Source: Rhipidocladum racemiflorum
Taxonomy: Eukaryota > Streptophyta > Magnoliopsida > Poales > Poaceae
Reading direction: 5' to 3'
Assembly (NCBI GenBank): GCA_036346355.1
Contig: JAYEVF010000032.1
Span: forward strand, 682,001-746,000
Length of the DNA: 64,000 nucleotides
This document shows positions 21,309-30,958 of this stretch, piece after piece. A program made the position numbers and the translations under genes. A model generated the notes under the pieces. The model was not told the origin of the DNA. It saw only the letters and a list, made by a program, of their open reading frames with translations, and did not search any database. Each line of letters opens with the position of its first letter. Positions within the stretch are counted from its first letter, which is position 1.

Positions 21309-22091
21309 TGATATGTCTGGAGTGCCCGATCTTTCGGCGGAGTGATAACTATCGATTGGTGTTGGAGAAGACTCTCACGATCCGACTACGCACGAACAAG
21401 TCGATGGCGCCTTAGCAATCGCTGAACCTACTCCGCGTGGTTATTGATCTAGGTAGCCGAGATCAACCTGAACACGAAGTTCAATTCTTGTTGGTAATCG
21501 AAGAACAAACAAGAACAAGTAAAACAATCTGAAGTATGAGAGAAAGTGGAGACGAATTGAGATTCTATTAAAGTCTTCACAAGGTGGCTATCTAGCACAA
21601 CTTGAAGAAGAAAGTTTGCACACGGCTAAACTTAATCAACAAAATCTGAGTTCTAAGGGAGGGACGACAGGTATATAAAGGGGAGAAGGGAGGCGCCCAT
21701 ATGGCAGCCAAGGGGGAGGGCGCACATGCAGCCCAAAACAGGAGGAAAATCCGCCCCTCCTTTCCTTCTTAACAAAGCTTCCTAAAATACAAAAGGAAAG
21801 AAATAAACGAGATTTGTCATGGCGCCTTGATCTGATTTCGGGCTTCCAAAAAGAAAGGAAACTCCTTCCTCCTTTCCATCTTGCGCATATGATGACCGAG
21901 CTTGATCTTCTCCTTGGTTCCTAAGAACAATGAAGTCATCACAAGAATTAAATAGCAATCCGTTCTGTGAATTAATCGTATATAAACTTAGAAACGAGTT
22001 GACCTGATAATTGAGCTGACGTGCTTTGGCACGAGTAATTGGTCCTTGCACAGATGGATCATTTGTGTTCATGGAAGAGATGTCCTCATCA
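21309..22091 (-). repeat. Element C 3' LTR (left copy)
   Basis: 783 bp, TGATATGTC to GTCCTCATCA on the plus strand. It holds the last part of the polyprotein (stop at 21782). Confidence 0.94.
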
Positions 22092-22381
22092 TCCTCCCTT
22101 TCTTGCATTTGAGTCGTCCTCGACTCGAACTCATCCTCATCGCCCAAGTATGGTTTCAAATCTGCAATGTTAAAAGTGGGACTGACCCCAAACTCTGCAG
22201 GCAAGTCAAGCTTATAAGCATTATCATTGATCTTTTTCAATACTCGGAACGGACCATCAGCACGAGGCATCAACTTTGATTTTCGTAATTCAGAAATCTA
22301 TCTTTTCTCAAATGTAGCCAAACTAACTCGCCGGGTTCAAAAGTAACATGTTTTCTTCCCTTACTACCAACAAGTTTGTAT
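21782..22381 (-). pseudogene. Element C integrase C-terminus and CRM tail (extends into LTR)
   Basis: The frame 21782-22273 reads GPFRVLKKINDNAYKLDLP (the integrase C-terminal module), NIADLKPYLGDEDE, then ESRTTQMQEREDDED, GPITRAKARQLNYQV and NSCDDFIVLRNQGED before a stop at 21782. About 100 codons (22091 downwards) lie inside the 3' LTR. In CRM elements this tail replaces a canonical chromodomain and is associated with centromere targeting. The segment is itself open; a frame break separates it from the integrase core at about 22280-22380. It is the same module as the C-terminus of the element B protein. Confidence 0.9.
22092..22106 (-). promoter_or_regulatory. Element C polypurine tract, embedded in coding sequence
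   Basis: Minus strand GCAAGAAAGGGAGGA immediately before the LTR. The bases also encode QERED of the tail, so the priming signal and protein sequence overlap. Confidence 0.72.
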
Positions 22382-23150
22382 TTAGCATTCATGAGTTCTA
22401 TATTTTTTAGTTGTCTCATGCATTTTGATGATCAAGTCAGCACGTTGTTTTGCATCAAAATTCAATTTTTCGGAACATGGAAGAGGTAATAAATCAATAG
22501 GAGCACGAGGGACAAAACCATATACAATCTCAAAAGGGCACATCTTAGTAGTAGAATGCAGTGAACGATTATAAGCAAATTCAATATGAGGTAAGCATTC
22601 TTCCCACAACTTTATGTTCTTTTTCAAAATAGCCCTAAGCATGGTAGATAAAGATCGATTGACAACTTCAGTTTGTCCATCAGTTTGGGGATGACAAGTA
22701 GTAGAAAATAACAGCTTAGTCCCCAATTTAGCCCATAATGTTCGCCAAAAATGACTCAGGAATTTAGAATCGCGATCTGAAACTATTGTGTTAGGCATAC
22801 CATGTAAGCGCACAATTTCACGAAAGAATAAATCAGCAACTGTGGTAGCATCATCACTTTTATGACATGGTATGAAGTGTGCCATCTTAGAAAATCTATC
22901 CACAACAACAAAGACGCTATCCTCCCTTCTTTGTTCTAGGAAGACCTAAAACAAAGTCCATCGAAATATCCTCCCAAGGCATGGTAGGGACAGGAAGAGG
23001 CATGTATAAACCATGTGGATTAAGACGTGACTTAGCTTTTTGGCATGTAGTGCAGCGAGCGACAAAGCGTTCCACATCCCTTCTCATCTTTGGCCAAAAG
23101 AAATGGCTAGCAAGTATGTCCTCCGTCTTCTTCACACCAAAGTGTCCCAT
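22382..23150 (-). pseudogene. Element C integrase remnant
   Basis: Catalyses cDNA insertion. An HHCC-type zinc region (GHFGVKKTEDILASHFFWPK, CTTCQKAKS) lies at 22980-23150, and the first catalytic Asp in ISMDFVLGLPR at about 22940-22970. After a frame break near 22910, the frame 22382-22903 continues with MDRFSKMAHFIPC, the second Asp in SDRDSKFLSHFW (about 22740-22785), CHPQTDGQTEVVNRSL with the third catalytic Glu (about 22650-22700), and EFAYNRSLHSTT. All three catalytic residues are present; the damage is by frame breaks. Confidence 0.92.
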
Positions 23151-23333
23151 GAGGCCACCTCCATGCGCCTCCGCAAGAACAACAAGCGAACGGAACTAGC
23201 TGGAATGCATAGCTTGTTAGCTCTAAACACGAAACCATTCTCGAGGACAAACTTATTCCACGCTTTTCCCTCTTTACAATTGAGCAACACATCCTAAAAG
23301 CAATATCATGTTCATATTGATCCTTAATTGTCT

Positions 23334-23730
23334 CTAACCCAAGATTTTGAAATCAAGTTGTGTAAGCATGGTATATCGTCTAGACAAAGCATCAGCAATA
23401 ACATTGTCCTTGCCCTTCTTGTGTTTGATAACATAAGGAAAAGACTCAATGAATTCAACCCATTTTGCATGTCTACGATTTAATGTGGCTTGACTTCGAA
23501 TATGCTTTAACGATTCGTGATCAGAATGTATGACGAATTCTTTGGGCCACAAATAATGCTGCCATGTTTCTAAAGTTCGAACTAAAGCATATAATTCCTT
23601 ATCATAAGTAGAATAGTTCAAACTAGGCCCACTCAACTTCTCACGAAATATGCAACCGGTTTTCTATCTTGCAACAACACACCACCCAACCCAATTCCAC
23701 TAGCATCACATTCGAGTTCAAAGTCTTAGA
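23334..23730 (-). pseudogene. Element C RNase H remnant
   Basis: Starts with ECDASGIGLGGVLLQ (about 23680-23725), then after a break the frame 23334-23636 gives LNYSTYDKELYALVRTLETW, FVIHSDHESLKHI and the terminal KGKDNVIADALSRR. The catalytic Asp/Glu positions of the gypsy RNase H are recognisable. It joins RT upstream and integrase downstream. Confidence 0.9.
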
Positions 23731-24700
23731 AAAATCAGGAGTTGAAGAAGTGGTGCATGTGTCAACTTATCTTTTAATGTGTAGAAAGCGTTGTCCTGTG
23801 CATCTCCCCAAACAAACGGTACGCCCTTCTTCGTAAGCTCATTCAATGGTGCGGCAATGGTGCTGAAATCTTTTACGAAACGACGATAGAATCCAGCAAG
23901 TCCTAGAAAACTTCGCACTTGTGTGACCGTGGTAGGAGTCGGCCAACTCTGTATTGCCACAACATTAGCTTGATCAACTTCAATGCCCTGGGTAGTAACA
24001 ACATAACCAAGAAAAGAGACTCGATCCGTGCAAAAGGTGCACTTCTCAAGGTTACCAAATAAACGTGCATTTCGTAAAGCATCAAAAACAGCACGTAAAT
24101 GGTTAAGGTGTTCCTCCAAAGATATGCTGTAGATCAAAATATCATCAAAATAAACCACCACAAATTTGCCAATGAAAGCTCGCAAAACTTCGTTCATCAA
24201 TCTCATGAAAGTGCTAGGTGCATTAGTTAACCCAAAAGGCATTACTAACCACTCATATAGACCGAACTTAGTTTTAAAAGCCGTTTTCCATTCATCTCCT
24301 AGCTTCATGCGAATCTGGTGGTACCCACTACGCAAATCAACTTTAGAGAAAACTGTAGAACCACTTAACTCATCATGCATATCATCTAATTGAGGAATAG
24401 GATGACGATACCTAATGGTGATATTATTGATTGCTCGACAGTCAACACACATGCGCCATGAGCCATCTTTCTTTGGAACTAAAATGACCGGAACAGCACA
24501 AGGGCTAAGAGACTCACGTACATACCCTTTGTCAAGGTGTCCTGAACTTGGCGGTGTATTTCCTTAGTCTCTTCCGGATTTGTTCTGTATGGCGCACGAT
24601 TGGGCAACGATGCTCCGGGGATGAGGTCAATTTGGTGCTCAATTCCTCGAATCGGTGGCAGCCCCGGTGGTACCTCTTTGGGAAACACGTCAATGTACTC
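23718..24700 (-). pseudogene. Element C reverse transcriptase remnant
   Basis: The approach segment KEVPPGLPPIRGIEHQIDL and PYRTNPEETKEI lies at about 24560-24690. After a frame break at about 24480-24540 the frame 23718-24452 carries MCVDCRAINNITIRYRHPIP, SKVDLRSGYHQIRM, FGLYEWLVMPFGLTNAPSTF, the catalytic box VVYFDDILIYS (about 24120-24155) and EVRSFLGLAGFY-type connection sequence (QVRSFLGLAGFYRRFVKDFS). The core (fingers to connection) is one open segment of 244 codons. Motifs are those of plant CRM RT. Confidence 0.93.
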
Positions 24701-24918
24701 CTGCAAAAGGTTAGTGATAGCAGGAGGCAAAAGAGAAGGCAGATCTTCAAATGAAAACAAGGCCTCTTTGCATTTAGAGCATAACAAACAGTATCACTAA
24801 CATGTAACTCGTGCAAATCAGATTTGGTAGCAAGAAAGCATGCACCCTTGATTTGAATCTCAGTCTTTTTGTCGAGCACAGTGTAGATTGTTTTTAAGGT
24901 GCGGTTTGAGGTCCTGTG

Positions 24919-25371
24919 CTACAAGTTGATTTTCGCTTTTTGTGTGGTCCAGATTTTTCTCTCTATTAGTCCTATCAATCTCATCTTTGAAAATAGCATC
25001 AGAGACATTGGATGTAACACAATTTTCTTGTCTTTATGCACAAAGGAATATTGATTTGTTCTACCATGATGTAAACAATTTTTATCATATTGCCATGGTC
25101 TACCTAACAACATGGAACAAGCTTGCATAGGTGCGACATCGCAATCAACATAATCATGATAAGAACCTAAAACAAAATGAACTCTTACCAGACGGGTTAC
25201 CTTGATCTTGCCGCTGTTGGTGAACCATTGGATGTGGTAGGGTTGAGGATGCGATCTAGTGTCGAAAAGTAGTTTTTCTACCATGTCCTGGCTGGCGAGA
25301 TTATTGCAACTCCCACCATCAATGATGATTCGGATTGGCGCTGCCTTGACGACGCCTTTAATATGAAACAA
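24919..25371 (-). pseudogene. Element C aspartic protease remnant
   Basis: Open segment of 150 codons containing the catalytic loop IIIDGGSCNNLAS (about 25290-25335; CRM elements usually have DGGS here rather than DSG), then HFVLGSYHDYVDCDVAPM and SMLLGRPWQYD, the second half of the fold. Frame breaks separate it from gag (about 25380-25450) and RT (about 24880-24920). Confidence 0.87.
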
Positions 25372-25453
25372 GTTGTGGCGCTGATTCTGTTCGCCACCGC
25401 AATCTGGGCACTAAGTACTCATTTGGGAAACGATACTCGTGAATTGGTCGGCG

Positions 25454-26906
25454 TCACCCGCGCTGATGTGCTCTTCTTGAAGTTCGAATTGGTATCATCC
25501 TCTGCATTGTCGTGAGCAAAGCATATGTATCTTCATCAAGATCGCTTGCTGAATCGTACTCACCGCCTTCGCGAACTATGAGCACACGTGTGTTTGGACA
25601 ATCCTTCATGACATGACCAAAGCCCTTACAGCGATGGTACTGAATATCTTTGGTTCGCCTGTTGAAGCAACCGGCGACGATGAACTCTTTGTAGGCGTTT
25701 GAGTGGTTCGTGGTCGTCGGAAGGATGTGCGTGGTGCAGAATTGGGTGTCGTCTTGTCGTTGGAGGGACTTGGTGAAATGGTACGACCTGACGGGCAGCA
25801 TGGGTGTGTGGCGTCCATGAGGTAGTACGACCTGCAGAAAAATTAGTTTTGGCCCTCGCTTGTCGCCCCCTGCACTTCACGTTCAGCTTTGCAAGCAAGA
25901 TGGAATAAACGAGTCATCGAATTGTAATCCTTATAATCTAGAATGTCTTGGATTTCGCGATTTAAACCACCTAAGAAACGAGCCATAGATGCGTCCTCAT
26001 TTTCAATTAACCCACAACGCAACATGCCAATTTGTAATTCTTGATAATATTCTTGTACTGAACTTTTACCTTGGCGTAAGCGTTGTAATTTATTAAGTAA
26101 ATCTCTAGCATAATAGGAGGGAACAAATCTATGTCGCATGACCAACTTTAGGGCTTCCCAAGTGGTGGGTATGTTATTTGGATGAATACGGCAATGCTCT
26201 CTCCACCAAATGAAGCAAAATCCGTAAACTCACTAGTAGCAGCCCTAACTCGCTTATCCTCGGGAAAATCATGGCATGCATATTTTTGATCAAGTAATAA
26301 TTCCCAATTAAGGTAAGCATCTGGATCATATTTACCATCAAATGTAGGTATAGTGACTTTCACCTTTGAAAACATGTCATCACGATCACGCAGCCTCACG
26401 TCGTATGGGATCACGACGCATACCTTGTTGATTGAATCGTAGTCGGCGATGGTCACGGTCGTGGTCGAAGAAGTCATCCTCGACTCAGTGGTGTGGTGTG
26501 CATCGTTGTCATCATCTTGGTCGTCCATCTCAACGCCCGGGCTAAGGGAGCCCTAGATGTGCTAGCGAGGTGTATTGAAGTAGTCGATGCAACGGGGTCA
26601 TGCTGCATGGGTGGAACAGCCTGGGCGCCCGTAACGCCGGTGTTGTTGCGAGGTGGATGACCGGAACACCAGGGGCAGTAGCTGCAAGCACATCAAGTCT
26701 AGACAAAATATTAGCTAAAGCAGTGTTAGTAACTCCTTGTGCGGTCTCAATGGATCGGAGCCGATCTTCTTGGAGTGACATGCGCTCATTAGTGAGTCGT
26801 ACATCCTCACTAAGTCCCTCGGTAGTGGTCTTTGTTATCCGCGCAAAGTGTGCAACGATGCCCTTCGTAAGGGAGATTGATGCACAGAACTTTCGTCACC
26901 TGACAT
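25454..26906 (-). pseudogene. Element C gag remnant
   Basis: Start ATG at 26904-26906 (MSGDESSVHQSPL), parallel to the start of the element B protein, followed by a one-base frame break at about 26870. The core FDGKYDPDAYLNWE and RVRAATSEFTDFAS are at about 26200-26350. After another break come FVPSYYARDLLNKLQRLRQG and YYQELQIGMLRCGLIENEDA (25843-26145). The zinc knuckle at about 25590-25645 reads IQYHRCKGFGHVMKDC: the first Cys is Tyr (codon 25637-25639, one C-to-T change on the plus strand), while the other three ligands remain. Gag would package RNA and interact with centromeric integration complexes. Confidence 0.9.
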
Positions 26907-28015
26907 GGTTAGTATAAGAACAGCAAAATACCAGCAAGTATGAGGTTCCTATCGACTAGGAGGTGGCTATGAATTACTCAATACTCACTGTTTTACCAAA
27001 AGCTCTTGTAAGTTCTTACCAAACCAACAGAGATGACGTGCTACCTAGAGTGTGAAACCCGAAGAGGTGAAGTTGAGCGATTGCCAGGTGTCTACAACGC
27101 TGTTCGTGGTAGTAATATGTGTAGCTTGGAAGGTTGAAAATATGTAGCACGGATTAGCTTTTTCCCACTGAACTGAAGTAAGCTGAAAAGTCGTTCAAAA
27201 TCAGTACAGTGCTGGTCCTAGGCTAGACCGCACTAGAGACGCGAGCCTAAGACACCAACGATGCCACCGAACAAAAGCAAGTGGCCGCAGAGGAACAGTA
27301 GGTCCGAACAGCAGATGAAAACAGCACGAAAAAAATTCGCGTAAGATGGGGATTGTCTTAAAAGGGCGAAACCACCTAAAAGAGGTTTGGGACAAGAAAA
27401 ATTCGGGCGGTTCCGGACTCTTTTTTTTTTTTTTTTTGGGTCCGAACCGACCTATTATCTGTCTGGAACCGAAACCCATTAGATTGATTACTGTTTGTTC
27501 TGATTAAACCGCAGCAAACTCTAGTGCTACAAAGGAAACCGAAAGGACAAAGAGACTCTAGCGCTGAACAGGAAACCGCGCTAAAAAGGAAGTCTATGCG
27601 GTATTGTAGATTGCTTCTTCTCTTTCTTTTCTGGTTCAGCCGAGCAATGGAAAGTGTGTTTTATAAGGAGGTATGTGGAACACAACTTGGAAACCGATCT
27701 AGCCTGGAGAACAACGTGTGCTGCAGTTTTGTTTTTCCTTTGGGACGGCAGTATCGATTCGTGACAACACGACTCTGCGAAAAAGTGACTAGAACTCGAA
27801 ACTCTAAAGATCAAAACGCTAAGACCAGCAAGCACATAATTATGTAACCGACGATTCAACAAACCAAGAACAAGTAGTTAAAGCAGGGCACAAATTGTCT
27901 TGGTTAAAGAGGAAATCCTACAATAGCAAAACTATGGTGGCTGTTTTCTGACTTTAGGTAATAAACAAAAAGCTAAAGAACTCTCACCGAGCAACCTGGA
28001 GAATCTGATACCACT
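26907..28015 (-). promoter_or_regulatory. Element C 5' leader and primer-binding site
   Basis: 1.1 kb between 5' LTR and gag without a supported gene. The primer site TGGTATCAGA (minus) is at 28004-28013. A 19-20-base T run lies at about 27420-27439 (plus). The part just upstream of gag resembles the leader of element B. The open frame 27524-27847 is not conserved with anything recognisable and is not called. Confidence 0.72.
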
Positions 28016-28800
28016 TGATATGTCCGAGTGCCCGATCTTTCGGCGGAGTGATAACTATCGATTGGTGTTGGAGAAGACTCTCACGATCCGACTACGCACG
28101 AACAAGTCGATGGCGCCTTAGCAATCGCTGAACCTACTCCGCGTGGTTATTGATCTAGGTAGCCGAGATCAACCTGAACACGAAGTTCAATTCTTGTTGG
28201 TAATCGAAGAACAAACAAGAACAAGTAAAACAATCTGAAGTATGAGAGAAAGTGGAGACGAATTGAGATTCTATTAAAGTCTTCACAAGGTGGCTATCTA
28301 GCACAACTTGAAGAAGAAAGTTTGCACACGGCTAAACTTAATCAACAAAATCTGAGTTCTAAGGGAGGGACGACAGGGGTATATAAAGGGGAGAAGGGGA
28401 GGCGCCCATATGGCAGCCAAGGGGGAGGGCGCACATGCAGCCCAAAACAGGAGGAAAATCCGCCCCTCCTTTCCTTCTTAACAAAGCTTCCTAAAATACA
28501 AAAGGAAAGAAATAAACGAGATTTGTCATGGCGCCTTGATCTGATTTCGGGCATCCAAAAAGAAAGGAAACTCCTTCCTCCTTTCCATCTTGCGCATATG
28601 ATGACCGAGCTTGATCTTCTCCTTGGTTCCTAAGAACAATGAAGTCATCACAAGAATTAAATAGCAATCCATTCTGTGAATTAATCGTATATAAACTTAG
28701 AAACGAGTTGACCTGATAATTGAGCTGACGTGCTTTGGCACGAGTAATTGGTCCTTGCACAGATGGATCATTTGTGTTCATGGAAGAGATGTCCTCATCA
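28016..28800 (-). repeat. Element C 5' LTR (right copy)
   Basis: 785 bp, TGATATGTC to GTCCTCATCA. The few differences from the left copy include CCGAG versus CTGGAG near the start and GGGGTATATA versus GGTATATA. A TATA-like TTTATATA (minus) is at 28380-28387, the likely promoter for C. Confidence 0.94.
28380..28387 (-). promoter_or_regulatory. Putative TATA box in element C 5' LTR
   Basis: Plus-strand TATATAAA, minus-strand TTTATATA, in a C/T-rich context on the minus strand. It could work in either direction; the sense direction is minus. Consensus match only. Confidence 0.45.
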
Positions 28801-28805
28801 GATTA
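28801..28805. repeat. Target-site duplication of element C, right copy
   Basis: GATTA, followed by AAATAGCATTCC of the resumed element B LTR2. Confidence 0.95.
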
Positions 28806-28970
28806 AATAGCATTCCATTCATTAAATTATTTGTATGCAACCCGAGGAACGCATTCACCTGGTAATTGAATTGACGTGCACGAACTCGAGTAATTGGCCC
28901 TTGTATTATATTGTTGGCTTCAATTGGGTTTGTAGGCATGGCCGTATGCATGGTAGTGATGTCCTCATCA
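28806..28970 (-). repeat. Element B LTR2, right part
   Basis: The last 165 bp of the B LTR, from AAATAGCATTCC to GATGTCCTCATCA, matching 16950-17114 of LTR1 apart from single-base indels. Confidence 0.93.
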
Positions 28971-30958
28971 ACCTAGCACGCCAAAATGAAACATTGCGGC
29001 ACGAAACGAAAACGGTGAACGAAATGAAGCCGGGTGCCAAACACACCGATTGCAATTCATTTAGGCATGCATTTCGAATCCGTCCGAGTCGCCGTGAAAT
29101 ATTCCACAACGACGAGTTCCTAAGCTGAAAAAATCGAAAGCGATGCACGAAACGAAACTGAGTGCCAAACACGCAGAATTAACTTACGATGTTCGCTTGT
29201 GCGTTTCAGCACAATTCTGCATTCATTTTGAATACGTCCGAGTGAGTGCGAAACATCCCTCCGCGACGGGCCACAAGGGGTACTTGCTGCGTCCGAATGA
29301 AAACGATGCACCAAACGAATCTCGGTGTCAAACTCCCCGAATGGGCTTCACATGGGCCATAGCCCGTTTCATCAAGCATTTCGAGTACGTCCGGCTCGAA
29401 CCGAAACATTCATGCACAATGGGTCCCTAATGGTAATGTAAACTACACGCGTACTAGAATGGTGCAAAAAACAAAACATTGTTCCAAATATGCCGAATGA
29501 ACTTCATATATGCCCAAGCACATTTCGGCACGCGTTTTGAATCTTTCCGAGTCGTGTGAAACATTCCTCCGCGATGAGTACTGTATGGTGCAAGGATTTT
29601 CACAAGAAAACGACGCATAAGATGAAGCTGAGTTTCAATCAACCAGAATGGACTTCATGTCTGCCGTAGCTCATTTTAGCAAGCAATTTGGGCTCATCCG
29701 TGTCGGTGCGAAACCAACACGACAAATGGTACTACAAGTCACGTTCGTGCGTAACGAGTACGGAAAGAAAGCTTGCGGCAGACACCGTGAATAGAGTTCA
29801 TGTGTGCCCAAGCTCATTTCGGCATGCATTTCTGTTGCATCCGGGTCGGTGCAAAACATTTCTCCGCGATAGGTGCCAACGGGTACTGCAAGCTGCGTCG
29901 TATCAAAACGATGCACGAAAGGAAAATGTAGGCCAAACTGCGAGTGGACTTTCCATGCATTGCTGCTACAGTTCTGCATTCATTTCGAATACGTCCGAGT
30001 GAGTGTGGAAACATCCCTCCGCGACAGTCGCAAGGTGTTATGCAAGCTGCGTTCGGACGGAAACGATGCACGAAAGGAAAATTGGTGTCAAACTCCCCGA
30101 ATGCACTTCATATATGCCATATCCCATTTCGACAAGCATTTCGAGTACGTCCGAGTCGATCACGAAATATTCATGCACGATGGGTCCCTAATGGTATCTG
30201 TAAACTACACGCTGCACCAAAAGCGGTGCACAAAACGAAACTTCGTTCCAATCATGCCGAATGAACTTTATATTTGCCCAAGCACATTCCGGCATGCATT
30301 TCGAGTCCATCCGAGTTGTTGTGAAACATTTCTCCGCGATGAGTACGAACGAATACAACAAGCGTCGCCCGTTCGAAAACGTTGCACGAGATGAAACTGA
30401 GTGCGAAACACACCGAGTGGAATTCGTATGTGCTTCCACTCATTTCGGCATGCATTTTGAATATGTCCGAGTCGGTGTCAAACGTTCCACCACGACGGGT
30501 TCCCACGGTTAATAAAAGCTGAATACAAACGAAACCGATGCACGAAACAGAACCGAGTGCCAGACACCCCGAAAGAACTTATGATGTTTGCTAGTGCTTT
30601 TCATCATTTGTATCGAATCCATTCGAGTAGGTCTGAAACATTCCTCCACGACGCGTCCCAACGGGCACTGCAGCGGAAGCCATTCGAAATGAAAATGATG
30701 CATGAAATGACACATTGTGGCAAACACCACGCACGCCGAAAATGATGCACGAAATGGAACATTATGGCAAGCACCTTACACGTTGCAACCTAGCACGCCA
30801 AAATGAAACATTGCGGCACGAAACGAAAACGGTGAACGAAATGAAGCCGGGTGCCAAACACACCGATTGCAATTCATTTAGGCATGCATTTCGAATCCGT
30901 CCGAGTCGCCGTGAAATATTCCACAACGACGAGTTCCTAAGCTGAAAAAATCGAAAGC

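Larger units (their letters stand above)
21309..28800 (-). mobile_element. Element C: CRM-type centromeric gypsy retrotransposon, full domain set, nested in element B
   Basis: 7492 bp with LTRs of 783 and 785 bp, 5-bp target duplications (GATTA), a Met-tRNA primer site, and the gag, protease, RT, RNase H, integrase, C-terminal tail order on the minus strand. CRM features: gag phrase FDGKYDPDAYLNWE, protease IIDGGSCNN, tail ESRTTQMQEREDDED with GPITRAKARQLNYQV, and coding sequence extending into the 3' LTR. The LTRs show only about three substitutions plus a few indels, so insertion is very recent, yet the coding region has many frame breaks. It interrupts LTR2 of B and is therefore younger than B. 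Confidence 0.93.
16016..28970 (-). mobile_element. Element B: non-autonomous CRM-like centromeric retrotransposon, interrupted by element C
   Basis: LTR1 (16016-17114), interior (17115-20374) and LTR2 (20375-21308 plus 28806-28970) make a 5.5-kb element once nested element C is removed. Both LTRs are 1099 bp and differ at only about three substitutions and a few single-base indels that I could spot, so the insertion is recent. The interior has one long minus-strand ORF and no enzyme domains. The right end TCATCA abuts satellite ACCTAGCACGCC; no matching left target copy exists because the left side is the truncated stub at 15991. The partner for mobilisation was presumably a CRM-type autonomous element such as C. 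It is similar in concept to the non-autonomous noaCRR elements of rice and Quinta of wheat; no alignment to these was run. Confidence 0.88.

Noticed and set aside
27524..27847. 107-codon open frame in the element C leader
   Set aside because: No recognisable domain, no counterpart in element B, and it is antisense to the element.
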